This document shows, in pieces, positions 33,498 through 42,934 of a DNA stretch of 64,000 bases (position 1 is its first letter; every line of letters begins with the position of its first letter). A program made the translations under genes and the position numbers. The notes below the pieces were generated by a model. The model searched no databases. It had not been told where the DNA came from and saw nothing but the letters and a program-made list of their open reading frames with translations. Source of the DNA: Bacteroidales bacterium (GTDB lineage: Bacteria; Bacteroidota; Bacteroidia; Bacteroidales; Muribaculaceae); the NCBI GenBank assembly GCA_014800815.1, contig JAAVFI010000035.1:34760-98759 (forward strand), in the 5' to 3' direction.

Positions 33498-33529
33498 CAC
33501 ATCAATAGCTACATTTTATTGTAAAGCAC

Positions 33530-35062
33530 ATGTCGACACTTACCCCCATTCGTTCAGCGCTCGTGTCGGTCTATAATAAAGACCGCATCACTCCCATAGT
33601 AAAAAAAATCCATTCGCTTGGTGTAGAGCTACTTTCTACAGGCGGTTCGCGCTCGTTTATCGAGAGCCTCGGTATCCCCTGCAAGGCAGTTGAAGATCTC
33701 ACCGGCTATCCCTCTATACTCGGCGGTCGTGTCAAGACCCTCCACCCCAAAGTTTTCGGCGGCATCCTCGCTCGCCGTGGCAATGAAGGCGACATCGCCG
33801 AACTCGCTCAGTACGAGATTCCCGCTATCGACCTCGTTATTGTCGACCTCTATCCCTTCGAAGCTACCGTAGCATCAGGTGCCTCTGAGCAGGAAATCAT
33901 CGAAAAGATTGATATAGGCGGTATTTCACTTATCCGCGCAGCTGCCAAGAACTTCGCCGATACCCTTATCGTAGCTTCTGAAGCACAGCTTCCCTACCTC
34001 GAAGGTATTCTTGACGAACACGGCGCAGCTTCGTCGCTTGCCGAACGCCGTCACCTCGCATGCGAGGCTTTCGCTGTATCTTCGGGCTACGACAGCGCTA
34101 TCTTCAACTGGTTCTCACTCCAGGGCAGCAGCGCAGAAAATCACCTCCGTGTGGCTGTCGACGGTTCAAAGGCTCTCCGCTATGGCGAGAATCCTCACCA
34201 GGCTGCCCGCTACTACGGCAATTTTGACGCTCTCTTCGAGCAGCTCCACGGCAAGGAAATCAGCTACAACAACCTCCTCGACATCGACGCTGCCTGCGGC
34301 CTTATCGACGAATTCGATACCACAACCGTGGCTATCCTCAAGCACAACAACGCTTGTGGTCTCGCTTCGCGCCCCACTGTACTCGAGGCTTGGAAGGACG
34401 CCCTCGCAGGCGACCCCGTTTCGGCTTTCGGCGGTGTGATTATCTGCAACGACAAGATTAAGGCTGCCGATGCAGAAGAAATCGGCAAGATTTTCTTCGA
34501 AGTAATCATCGCTCCCGAGTTCTCCGACGACGCTCTCACTATTCTCCGTCAGAAGAAGAACCGCATCATCCTTCTCCGCAAGGCTCTGGCCGCTCCGACC
34601 ATGAAGATGCGTACAATCCTCGGCGGTGTGCTCATGCAGCAGCCCGACGCCAAGACCGAAGGCGACGAAGATCTCAAGCTCATTTCAGGCGACACCCTCA
34701 CCGCTGCTCAGGCTGCCGATATGATTTTCGCCAACAAAATCGTGAAGCACTCAAAGAGCAACGCTATCGTGCTCGCCCGCAACGGTCAGCTCCTCGCTTC
34801 AGGCGTAGGCCAGACCTCGCGTGTCGACGCTCTCAAGCATGCTATCGAGAAGGCTAAATCGTTCGGTTTCGACCTCAAGGGCGCCACTATGGCTTCCGAC
34901 GCATTCTTCCCCTTCGCCGACTGCGTGGAGATTGCTCACAACGAAGGTATCGACTACGTGATTCAGCCCGGCGGCTCTATCCGCGACACCGACTCGGTAG
35001 ACTTCTGCAAGAATAACGGTATGACAATGGTAATGACCGGTTTCCGTCACTTCCGTCATTGA
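33530..35062 (+). CDS. purH: Bifunctional AICAR formyltransferase/IMP cyclohydrolase
   Basis: Performs the last two steps of de novo purine synthesis. The 510-residue protein has the N-terminal MGS-like cyclohydrolase domain (1-190; GVELLSTGGSRSFIESLG, GGRVKTLHPKVFGG) and the C-terminal transformylase domain with LRYGENPHQAARYYG and the catalytic Lys-His pair in LKHNNACG, plus SDAFFPFADCVE. Length is normal. It is the first gene after the promoter at 33490, and mreB follows after 33 bases, so purine synthesis and cell-shape genes may share a transcript. Confidence 0.95.
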   Translation: MSTLTPIRSALVSVYNKDRITPIVKKIHSLGVELLSTGGSRSFIESLGIPCKAVEDLTGYPSILGGRVKTLHPKVFGGILARRGNEGDIAELAQYEIPAIDLVIVDLYPFEATVASGASEQEIIEKIDIGGISLIRAAAKNFADTLIVASEAQLPYLEGILDEHGAASSLAERRHLACEAFAVSSGYDSAIFNWFSLQGSSAENHLRVAVDGSKALRYGENPHQAARYYGNFDALFEQLHGKEISYNNLLDIDAACGLIDEFDTTTVAILKHNNACGLASRPTVLEAWKDALAGDPVSAFGGVIICNDKIKAADAEEIGKIFFEVIIAPEFSDDALTILRQKKNRIILLRKALAAPTMKMRTILGGVLMQQPDAKTEGDEDLKLISGDTLTAAQAADMIFANKIVKHSKSNAIVLARNGQLLASGVGQTSRVDALKHAIEKAKSFGFDLKGATMASDAFFPFADCVEIAHNEGIDYVIQPGGSIRDTDSVDFCKNNGMTMVMTGFRHFRH

Positions 35063-35095
35063 TTTCTCCCACATTATTATATATAAGAAGTATAC

Positions 35096-36115
35096 ATGCG
35101 ACTTTTCTCGCTTACCAAAGAAATAGCTATAGACCTTGGCACTGCCAATACTATAATCATCCACAACGATAAGATCGTTATCAACGAACCTTCGATTGTG
35201 GCTCTCGACACCCGTACCGACAAGCTCATCGCTGTCGGTAAGGAGGCTCACCTTATGGAGGGTAAGGAGCAGCCCGGTATCCGCACCGTGCGCCCTCTCC
35301 GCAAGGGTGTGATTGCCGACTTCAACGCTGCCGAACTCATGATTCGCGGCCTCGTGAAGAAGGCGTCGACTAAAAACAACTGGTTCTCGCCCTCGCTCCG
35401 TATGGTAGTAGGTATCCCCTCTGGCTCTACCGAAGTAGAGGTGCGAGCCGTGCGCGACTCCTCCGAGCATGCCGACGGTCGCGACGTCTACATGATTCAC
35501 GAACCGATGGCTGCCGCTCTCGGTATCGGTCTTGACGTAGAGGCTCCTCAGGGCAACATGATTGTCGACATAGGTGGCGGTACTACCGAAATCGCCGTTA
35601 TCTCTCTCGGCGGTATCGTGTCGAACAAGAGTATTCAGGTGGCCGGCGACGACCTCACCGACGATATTCTCAACCACATGCGTCGTGCCCACAACATCAA
35701 GGTGGGTGTACGCACTGCCGAGCAGATCAAGATGCACGTCGGTTCTGCCCTCACAGAGCTTGAGAATCCGCCCGAAGACTACGTGGTACACGGCCCCAAC
35801 CTCATGACGGCTCTCCCCCTCGAAGTCCCCGTAAGCTATCAGGAAATCTGCCACTGCATCGAGAAGACTATCAGCAAGATTGAAGCAGCCGTGCTCAGTG
35901 CCCTCGAGCAGACTCCCCCCGAACTCTATGCCGATATCGTCAAGAACGGTATCTACCTTGCCGGCGGCGGTGCACTCCTCCGCGGTCTCGACAAGCGCCT
36001 TATCGACAAGATCGGTATTCAGTTCCATATCGCTGACGACCCCCTGCTCTGTGTGGCTAAGGGTACAGGCGTGGCTCTCAAGAACATCAACCGCTTCTCA
36101 TTCCTTATCCGATAA
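35096..36115 (+). CDS. mreB: Rod shape-determining protein MreB
   Basis: A 339-residue bacterial actin that forms membrane-bound filaments guiding lateral cell-wall synthesis. It begins MRLFSLTKEIAIDLGTANTI, whose short amphipathic start contacts the membrane, and has the phosphate-binding DLGTANT and DIGGGTTEIAVI loops and the adenosine motif LAGGGALLRGLD. It heads mreB-mreC-mreD-mrdA-rodA, the classical elongasome set, with gaps of at most 67 bases and one overlap. Its presence predicts rod-shaped cells. Confidence 0.96.
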   Translation: MRLFSLTKEIAIDLGTANTIIIHNDKIVINEPSIVALDTRTDKLIAVGKEAHLMEGKEQPGIRTVRPLRKGVIADFNAAELMIRGLVKKASTKNNWFSPSLRMVVGIPSGSTEVEVRAVRDSSEHADGRDVYMIHEPMAAALGIGLDVEAPQGNMIVDIGGGTTEIAVISLGGIVSNKSIQVAGDDLTDDILNHMRRAHNIKVGVRTAEQIKMHVGSALTELENPPEDYVVHGPNLMTALPLEVPVSYQEICHCIEKTISKIEAAVLSALEQTPPELYADIVKNGIYLAGGGALLRGLDKRLIDKIGIQFHIADDPLLCVAKGTGVALKNINRFSFLIR

Positions 36116-36142
36116 GAAGCCGACAGATTCCCGGGTGGCCCT

Positions 36143-37012
36143 GTGAACGAGCTTTTCAGTTTTATCGTAAAAAACAGCAAATGGTTTGTCTTCACGTTTT
36201 TCGTGGTGATAAGCTGTATGCTGCTTTTTCGTGACGACCCCTATCGTCAGCACGTCTACATTACGTCGGCCGGAAAGCTCGCTTCAACCGCTTACAATGG
36301 CGCGAACAACGTCACATCTTACTTCAATCTCCACGAAATCAACGATGACCTCAACCGACGCAATGCCGAGTTGCAGTCGCGTATCGCGGCGCTTGAAGAG
36401 GCTCTCGAGGAACTGAGGGAAGAGGAATATACCGATACCCTCGTACCCGAACCCGGCGTCGAGCCATTCAGTTTTATAGTAGCTCACGTTATCAACAACT
36501 CCATAGCACGCCCCTTCAACTACCTGACTATCAACAAAGGTAGTGCCGAAGGCGTGCGCCCGGAGCTTGGCGTAATCGACCGCAACGGTGTGGTTGGTAT
36601 CGTCAGCAACGTCGGCAGCCATTCGGCGCGCGTGATTTCGCTCCTCAATCCGCACTTCCGCCTCTCGTGCAAAATCAAGAGCAGCGATTATTTCGGCTCA
36701 TTGGTTTGGGACGGACGCACGCCCACCGAAGCGGTGCTCGAGGAACTTCCCCGACACACCGTCTTCAAAGTCGGCGACACCATTGTCACCTCCGGCTATT
36801 CCGCCGTCTTCCCTCCCGGCCTCCCTGTGGGCGTTGTGCTTGACGACGACACCGACAAGAATCAGAACTTCTTCACCCTGCGTGTGCGTCTGCTTGCCGA
36901 CTTCACTACCATGAGCAATGTACAGGTGGTGATAAACAACCACGCCGACGAGCTCAAGGCCCTCACTGCCGGCGAAGAAAATGACTCCAAGAAAAATCCG
37001 TTCGGAAACTGA
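36143..37012 (+). CDS. mreC: Rod shape-determining protein MreC
   Basis: A 289-residue bitopic protein that links MreB to the periplasmic synthases. It has one membrane helix (about 13-29, WFVFTFFVVISCMLLF), a coiled coil (64-95) and the periplasmic beta-barrel domain (110-270) with NYLTINKGSAEGVRPELGVI and VSNVGSHSARVISLLNP. The start is the GTG at 36143 (NELFSFIVKNSKW); an ATG further in would remove the N-terminal cytoplasmic part. The C-terminal tail is short and charged. Gene order with mreB and mreD is standard. Confidence 0.93.
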   Translation: MNELFSFIVKNSKWFVFTFFVVISCMLLFRDDPYRQHVYITSAGKLASTAYNGANNVTSYFNLHEINDDLNRRNAELQSRIAALEEALEELREEEYTDTLVPEPGVEPFSFIVAHVINNSIARPFNYLTINKGSAEGVRPELGVIDRNGVVGIVSNVGSHSARVISLLNPHFRLSCKIKSSDYFGSLVWDGRTPTEAVLEELPRHTVFKVGDTIVTSGYSAVFPPGLPVGVVLDDDTDKNQNFFTLRVRLLADFTTMSNVQVVINNHADELKALTAGEENDSKKNPFGN

Positions 37013-37018
37013 ACCTGA

Positions 37019-37540
37019 ATGACTAAGTTTGCCATTAAATACGCGCTGAGTTTTATCCTGCTTATTCCCGCGCAGGCTATTATTTTCGACCACGCCATAC
37101 TTTTCAACGTGGCCCTGCCGCTCGTATTTCTCTATCTCATAGTCACTCTCCCCGTTACCTTAGGCACAAATCTGTCCACCCTTCTCGGCTTCCTCGCCGG
37201 CTTTTTCCTCGATATCTTTACCGACACGCCCGGCGTTAACTCCCTCTGCTGCACATTGCTCGCCTTTGCCCGCAAACCGATATTCCACCTCTATGTGTCG
37301 CTCGACGACGACCTTGCCTCCCGCAGCCCGTCGTCGGTGTCAATGGGCCACTCCGCCTATATGAAATATATGATTACCATGGTACTCATATATTGCACAT
37401 TGCTCTTTACTGTCGAGGCATTCCAGTTCTTCAGTTTCAGGCTGCTCATACTCCGCATTGCGGCCTCATCGGCATATACATTCATCCTCCTCTATGCCCT
37501 CGACTGCCTGACTATGCGCCGACGCGAAGCGAAGCTGTAG
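37019..37540 (+). CDS. mreD: Rod shape-determining protein MreD
   Basis: A 173-residue membrane protein with about five helices, starting MTKFAIKYALSFILLIPAQA and including the FLAGFFLDIFTDTPGVNSLC segment typical of MreD. It works with MreC and PBP2 in the elongasome. Sequence conservation in this family is weak, so the call rests partly on its place between mreC (six-base gap) and mrdA (67 bases). Confidence 0.88.
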   Translation: MTKFAIKYALSFILLIPAQAIIFDHAILFNVALPLVFLYLIVTLPVTLGTNLSTLLGFLAGFFLDIFTDTPGVNSLCCTLLAFARKPIFHLYVSLDDDLASRSPSSVSMGHSAYMKYMITMVLIYCTLLFTVEAFQFFSFRLLILRIAASSAYTFILLYALDCLTMRRREAKL

Positions 37541-37607
37541 GCCGGACGTCGAACCGTGGTCCCGCGGCAAAGATTCTCTTCTCTAACACACTACACACTT
37601 TCCCCAC

Positions 37608-39467
37608 GTGCGTAAGAACTACAATCTCGAAAAAAGAAAATATATAATCGGCGGTTTTATAGTGCTGATAGCCCTCATCTATTTGGTGAGGCTCTTCGAC
37701 CTGCAGCTCGCCGACGAAAAATATAAACGCTCCGCCGACTCAAACGCATTTCTAAAGAAGACCGTCTACCCCTCGCGCGGACTTATCTACGACCGAAACG
37801 GCGAACTGGTCGTATTCAATCAGCCGGCCTACGACGTGATGCTCATTCCGCGCGACGTTCAGCCTTTCGATACTATCGACTTCTGCAATACGCTGAATAT
37901 CACACGCGAGCAGCTCGACAAGCGCTTTGCCGATATGAAAGACAAGCGCATGAATCCGGGCTACTCATCCTACACGCCCCAGCGACTCATCTCACAATTG
38001 TCGGCTCAGGACTACGGACGCCTGCAGGAAAAACTGTACCGTTTCCCCGGCTTTTTCATCCAGAAAAGAATCCTCCGCCAGTACAATCATCCCACCGCTG
38101 CGAATGTCCTCGGCAACATACGCGAAGTATCGCAGGCCGATATCGACCGCGACGACTACTACGCTCCCGGCGACTACACCGGCGACCTCGGTATAGAGAA
38201 AAGCTACGAATCGTATCTGCGTGGTGTGAAAGGTACCGAAGTGCTTATCCGCGACGCCCGCGGACGTATCCAGGGCCGCTACGACGACGGCGCGCACGAC
38301 GTTCAACCCGTCTCTGGCCGCGACCTCCGTCTGAGCCTCGACATCAAGCTCCAGCAGTATGCCGAGTCGCTCATGGTAGGCAAGCGCGGCGCCGTTGTGG
38401 CTATCGAACCGTCTACCGGCGAGATACTTTGCATGGTGTCGATGCCCAATTACGACCCCACACTCCTCGTCGGCCGCGACCGCGGCAAGAACTACCGCAC
38501 CCTCGTGCAGGACGATTCATGGCCGCTATTCGACCGCGCTCTCATGGGCGCATATCCTCCCGGCTCTACCTTCAAGCCAACACAGGGCCTCATATTCCTG
38601 CAGGAAGGCATCATCGACCTTACGACCACCTACCCGTGCTCGCACGGATATATCAACGGCGGCCTTCGCGTGGGTTGCCACGGCCACGCCTCGCCCCTCC
38701 CCCTCAAACCGGCGCTACAGACCTCCTGCAACGCCTTCTTCTGCTGGGGCTTCAAGGCAATGGTGGATAAAAGAAGCAAATACGGCACCTCGGCAAAGGC
38801 ATTCGAAGTGTGGAAGAACCACCTCGTGTCAATGGGTTACGGCTACAAACTCGGCGTAGACCTCCCAAGCGAGAGCCGCGGATTCATCCCCAATGCCAAA
38901 TTCTACGATAAATTCTACAAGGAAGGTCACTGGAGCGCAAACACCATTATCTCCGTAGCCATAGGGCAGGGCGAGATTCTGGCCACACCTCTCCAGATTG
39001 CCAACCTCGGCGCTACCATAGCCAACCGCGGACACTTCATCACCCCTCACGTAGTCAAGGCCATTCAGGATACCGTCATGCCCGACGAGATTCTTAAAGT
39101 GCGCACCCCGACCGTCGACGCCAAACACTACGACGCCGTGGCCGAAGGCATGCGCATGGCAGTGTTGGGCGGTACGTGTACCCGCGCCGCAATTCCCGGC
39201 ATCGAAGTGTGCGGCAAGACAGGTACGGCGCAGAACCCCCACGGCAAAGACCACTCCGCCTTCATGGGCTTCGCACCGTATCACAACCCCGAAATCGCCG
39301 TGGCTGTCTATGTCGAAAACGGCGGCTGGGGTGCTACCTACGGTGTGCCTATCGGCAGTCTCGTCATGGAGAAATACCTCACAGGCAAGATTGCGCCCGA
39401 GAGAAAATATATGGAAGACCAAATGATTAATTCGTCGATTTACTATGCCCCTGCCAAGAAGAAATGA
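37608..39467 (+). CDS. mrdA: Penicillin-binding protein 2 (elongasome transpeptidase)
   Basis: The class B transpeptidase that cross-links peptidoglycan during elongation together with RodA. The 619-residue protein has one N-terminal helix (13-29), a pedestal domain (45-240, with YPSRGLIYDRNGELV) and a transpeptidase domain with the SxxK motif PPGSTFKP (nucleophile Ser320), SCNAFF (SxN) and KTGTAQNP (KTG). A GTG start at 37608 (RKNYNLEKRKY) is used. Its 3' end overlaps rodA by 23 bases, in keeping with the SEDS-bPBP pairing. Confidence 0.95.
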   Translation: MRKNYNLEKRKYIIGGFIVLIALIYLVRLFDLQLADEKYKRSADSNAFLKKTVYPSRGLIYDRNGELVVFNQPAYDVMLIPRDVQPFDTIDFCNTLNITREQLDKRFADMKDKRMNPGYSSYTPQRLISQLSAQDYGRLQEKLYRFPGFFIQKRILRQYNHPTAANVLGNIREVSQADIDRDDYYAPGDYTGDLGIEKSYESYLRGVKGTEVLIRDARGRIQGRYDDGAHDVQPVSGRDLRLSLDIKLQQYAESLMVGKRGAVVAIEPSTGEILCMVSMPNYDPTLLVGRDRGKNYRTLVQDDSWPLFDRALMGAYPPGSTFKPTQGLIFLQEGIIDLTTTYPCSHGYINGGLRVGCHGHASPLPLKPALQTSCNAFFCWGFKAMVDKRSKYGTSAKAFEVWKNHLVSMGYGYKLGVDLPSESRGFIPNAKFYDKFYKEGHWSANTIISVAIGQGEILATPLQIANLGATIANRGHFITPHVVKAIQDTVMPDEILKVRTPTVDAKHYDAVAEGMRMAVLGGTCTRAAIPGIEVCGKTGTAQNPHGKDHSAFMGFAPYHNPEIAVAVYVENGGWGATYGVPIGSLVMEKYLTGKIAPERKYMEDQMINSSIYYAPAKKK

Positions 39468-40914
39468 CCCGGCGGCAATATTCCGCAGCCTTGATTGGCC
39501 CACAGTCATCATATATATCATTATGGTGCTGGCGGGTATGGTGAGCATATACGCCGCGAGCTACGACTTCGACAACGCTTCCATGTTCTCCGCCGACGAG
39601 TTTTCGGGCAAGCAGCTGCGCTGGATAGGCCTCTCGCTCATCCTCGGCCTCGTCATACTCCTCATCGACGCACGTATGTACGAGACCTATGCCTACCCGA
39701 TATATATAGCCGTAGCTATATTGCTGTTTATCACGCCATTTGTCGCCCACGATATCAAAGGTTCGCGTTCATGGATTTCCCTGGGCCCGATGAGCCTGCA
39801 GCCCGCCGAGTTTGCGAAGTTCGCCACGGCGCTTGCCCTTGCCAAGCTGTTCAGTTCCTATCATTTCGACTTGAACGCCAAGTTCAGCAACTATGTAAGA
39901 GCCGTCGGCATCATCCTTCTGCCCGTACTCCTCATACTGCTGCAGAACGAGACCGGCTCGGCACTTACCTTCATGGCCCTGTTCTTCGTGCTGTACCGCG
40001 AGGGCATGAGCGGCCTCGTGCTTTTTGCCGCATTCTTTGCCGTAGTTATCTTCGTGGTCGCCATCAAATATACCGAAACCATGATTTTCGGAATACCCAC
40101 AGGAGAATTTGTTGTCTTCATCATGATAATGCTGGTGATGACCGCCATGGGGCTGATGTACTCGCGCCGCTACGAGATAGCACGCAACCTTTTCATAGGA
40201 TTCGCTGTGGCCGGCCTCACCGAGTACGGTCTCGACGTCGCCGGCATCGCACCGCCCACACTCGCTATCAACATAGGCATCATAGTAGCCGCCTGCATCT
40301 ATATAGTGGTTGAAGCTATCCGCTACCGCAAGCCCAAGCTCTATGTTGCCGTGGCAACGGCACTCCTATCGGTGATATTCCTTTTCTCAGTCAACCTTGC
40401 CTTCGACAAACTCCAGCCACACCAGAAACTCCGTATCCAAGTGGCTCTCGGTATAGTGGAAGACCTGCGTAATGCCGGCTATAACGTCAACCAGTCTAAA
40501 ATCGCTATCGGTTCGGGCGGCTTCTTCGGCAAAGGATTCCTCAACGGCACCCAGACCAAACTTAAATATGTGCCCGAGCAGCACACCGACTTCATTTTCT
40601 GCACTATCGGCGAAGAAGAAGGATTTGTCGGCGCAATGATAGTCACCCTCCTGTTTCTCGCCCTCATCCTCAGGGTGATTTCAATTGCCGAACGTCAGCC
40701 CACCACATTCGGCCGCGTCTACGCCTACTGTGTGGCCTCGTATTTCATCTTCCACTTCTGCATCAACATAGGCATGGTCATAGGATTGTGCCCTGTTATC
40801 GGCATCCCGCTGCCGTTCTTCAGCTACGGCGGATCATCGCTATGGGGCTTCACGATATTGCTCTTCATCCTCCTCAAGCTCGACGCATCGCGTAAAAACG
40901 TACTTTCATATTGA
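39445..40914 (+). CDS. rodA: Rod shape-determining glycosyltransferase RodA (SEDS)
   Basis: A polytopic SEDS-family glycosyltransferase (489 residues, about ten helices) that polymerises lipid II in the elongasome. Family signatures include WISLGPMSLQPAEFAKF near residues 110-127, the QNETGSALTF segment with the key acidic residue, and the C-terminal EQHTDFIFCTIGEEEGFVG and GIPLPFFSYGGSS. It is about 100 residues longer than proteobacterial RodA, owing to extra helices in the middle (about 180-300), as is usual in Bacteroidetes. The start overlaps mrdA; it ends the operon. Confidence 0.94.
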   Translation: MPLPRRNDPAAIFRSLDWPTVIIYIIMVLAGMVSIYAASYDFDNASMFSADEFSGKQLRWIGLSLILGLVILLIDARMYETYAYPIYIAVAILLFITPFVAHDIKGSRSWISLGPMSLQPAEFAKFATALALAKLFSSYHFDLNAKFSNYVRAVGIILLPVLLILLQNETGSALTFMALFFVLYREGMSGLVLFAAFFAVVIFVVAIKYTETMIFGIPTGEFVVFIMIMLVMTAMGLMYSRRYEIARNLFIGFAVAGLTEYGLDVAGIAPPTLAINIGIIVAACIYIVVEAIRYRKPKLYVAVATALLSVIFLFSVNLAFDKLQPHQKLRIQVALGIVEDLRNAGYNVNQSKIAIGSGGFFGKGFLNGTQTKLKYVPEQHTDFIFCTIGEEEGFVGAMIVTLLFLALILRVISIAERQPTTFGRVYAYCVASYFIFHFCINIGMVIGLCPVIGIPLPFFSYGGSSLWGFTILLFILLKLDASRKNVLSY

Positions 40915-40941
40915 TTAACCAATCATTTTTCACATACTGAC

Positions 40942-41238
40942 ATGGTAAAACATATTGTCCTCTTCCGTCTCGAAGGCGAGCAGGCAAAAGTTGCTCAGGC
41001 TGCCGCCGATTTCAAAAAAGCTATCGAAGAACTCCCTGCACTTCTTCCCGAACTTAAATCTGTCGAAGTAGGCATCAACGACGGCCCCGCTGCCGGAAAC
41101 TGGACCATCGCACTCACTGCATGCTGCGACAACTACGCCGACCTTGAGGCATACTCCGCAGCTCCCGCACATGTTGCCTGCGTGGCAATAATAAAGCCCC
41201 TCCTGACAGGAAGGACTTGCGTAGACTATACAGTCTGA
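40942..41238 (+). CDS. Dabb (stress-responsive alpha/beta barrel) domain protein
   Basis: A 98-residue protein starting MVKHIVLFRLEGEQAK, the hallmark of Dabb domains, with ELPALLPELKSVEVGIN and ending in a strand CVDYTV. These ferredoxin-fold proteins form dimers; some act in stress response and some as small enzymes, and the function here is unknown. It follows rodA by 27 bases on the same strand and converges on the EptA-like gene with a one-base gap. Confidence 0.88.
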   Translation: MVKHIVLFRLEGEQAKVAQAAADFKKAIEELPALLPELKSVEVGINDGPAAGNWTIALTACCDNYADLEAYSAAPAHVACVAIIKPLLTGRTCVDYTV

Positions 41239-41239
41239 A

Positions 41240-42934
41240 TCATCTGTAAGTAATATTGTGGGCTAATAGCTCATCGAAGTCAGGACGTCGGAGTCCGGCT
41301 TCGGCAAGCGGAAGCCCTTCATTATAGTCATTGAGGTAAAGCCTTTCCGGTTCTTTAAACGAAGAGTCGGTCAAGGCTTCCTCTGCTTTATATACCGGAG
41401 TCGTGATGCCGGCCGAACTCATCAGCGTGTGGAAGGCCGAGCGGCTCGACGCTACATTGCAACCGCTGTGGGCAACCGCCGCAGCAAACTTCTCGGGATA
41501 AACCTCTCGGTAGTCCTTCGACATCCACACAAGCATAGGCACATGTATCTGCCAGTAAGTGGGCGTAGGCGACGCATGCAGGAATCTTTCGCGCGAATCA
41601 TCGTAGATATCCTCTCCGTGGTCGGCGAGGTAGAGCACCGTCGCAGGATGTCCGTACGACTCTACCGTGCCTATTATACTGTCAAGCACAGCATCGGTGT
41701 AGCAGATAGAGTTGTCGTAAGCATCCATAAGGTCCTTGCGGTTCTCTGGCTTGGCCTGCGTGGCCTCGTTTTTACCGAATACACCGTACTCCTCAGGATA
41801 CCGCTCCGTGTAGTTGAAGTGCGAGCCGTAGGTGTGTAGCACCACAAAGATGCTTTCGTCGCCCGAACGGTCTATAGCCTTGCGCAGATGTGCGCACAGC
41901 TCCATATCGTGGTGAGTCTGACCATCGTCGGCGAGAAATTCGCATGTATCGGCACGGCTGCCGAAGAAATCTATGAGCGCACCGTTGCGCTGCTGGTTCG
42001 ATATATAGGCAGTGTTGTATCCGGCCTCGCTGAAAGCGTCAATCACACTTTTCGACGAATAAATCGAGTCGGCAAAACTCTCGCAGCCGAGGTGCGACAT
42101 CAGCAGAGGAACACTCTTGTGAGTGGTATTACTCTCCGACAGCGCCTTGCTGAACGACACTATACCCTCACGCTTGCTGAGTTTCGGATTTGTCGGACGG
42201 TGGTAGCCGTTGAGCTGCCAGTTGTCCGAGCGCGAAGTCTCACCAATCACAAGCACATAAATCTCAGGCTCCGCACCGTTGTGAGTAGCACGGGCATGGT
42301 AAGAAAAATTCTTCGAGTTTTCAAGGTAAGCATCCGACGCTTCGGTGCGTTCGGTCGCCGTCACGATATTCGAAATCACATTTACAGGGAAAAGCACTCT
42401 CGCGGGGCGATAGGTCGATACACAGATAGCAGCGATAATTCCGGCAGCAAAAAGAACACCGCCCGTACAGAGCCCGAGTCTGCGTGTGCGCTCGCCGAGT
42501 TTCCAGCCCTGAACAGTGCCGACGACGGCAACCACCAGCGGCGGCAGATATAAGATAACCACCACGGCGATTGCTCCCGTAAGGTTCTTGAGTAGTTCTC
42601 CGGCCTCGTGGGCATTTGTAGTAGCCACATTGAGAAACATGTCAATGGCAATAATCGACTCTCCGTAGAGGAAAATCAGCACTATCTGGAAGGCCGCCAG
42701 AATCATCACCGGCAACAGGCACAGAGCCGTGATGCTGTTGCGGCGCCACAGAGCCATTAATATGTAGTACACTCCCGCAGGAATCAGTACGTTGGCTATG
42801 CGTATGCCCGTCGTGTAGTACTGCTCCGTGATGTCAAGCACTACGTTGGGTATAATCAGTAGCAGCGGTAGTACCCAGAGGAGTATAGCCGGTGCTAATG
42901 TCGAGTGTTCCGATTGTATCTTAGAATGCTTCAT
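41240..42934 (-). CDS. EptA-like lipid A phosphoethanolamine transferase
   Basis: A 564-residue inner-membrane enzyme with five N-terminal helices (15-175) and a periplasmic sulfatase-fold domain. The nucleophile motif is LVIGETSRSDNWQLNGY (Thr233), followed by zinc-binding SHLGCESFADSI, LADHGEDIYDD and LHASPTPTYWQIHVP. EptA-type enzymes move phosphoethanolamine from phosphatidylethanolamine onto lipid A or core sugars and reduce the negative charge seen by cationic peptides. The exact acceptor in this organism is inferred. Its start region overlaps the 3' end of the D15-like gene by 14 bases, implying joint expression. Confidence 0.88.
   Translation of the reverse strand: MKHSKIQSEHSTLAPAILLWVLPLLLIIPNVVLDITEQYYTTGIRIANVLIPAGVYYILMALWRRNSITALCLLPVMILAAFQIVLIFLYGESIIAIDMFLNVATTNAHEAGELLKNLTGAIAVVVILYLPPLVVAVVGTVQGWKLGERTRRLGLCTGGVLFAAGIIAAICVSTYRPARVLFPVNVISNIVTATERTEASDAYLENSKNFSYHARATHNGAEPEIYVLVIGETSRSDNWQLNGYHRPTNPKLSKREGIVSFSKALSESNTTHKSVPLLMSHLGCESFADSIYSSKSVIDAFSEAGYNTAYISNQQRNGALIDFFGSRADTCEFLADDGQTHHDMELCAHLRKAIDRSGDESIFVVLHTYGSHFNYTERYPEEYGVFGKNEATQAKPENRKDLMDAYDNSICYTDAVLDSIIGTVESYGHPATVLYLADHGEDIYDDSRERFLHASPTPTYWQIHVPMLVWMSKDYREVYPEKFAAAVAHSGCNVASSRSAFHTLMSSAGITTPVYKAEEALTDSSFKEPERLYLNDYNEGLPLAEAGLRRPDFDELLAHNITYR

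Noticed and set aside
34799..36028. 409-codon reverse frame across purH and mreB
   Set aside because: Antisense shadow of two core genes with perfect family motifs.
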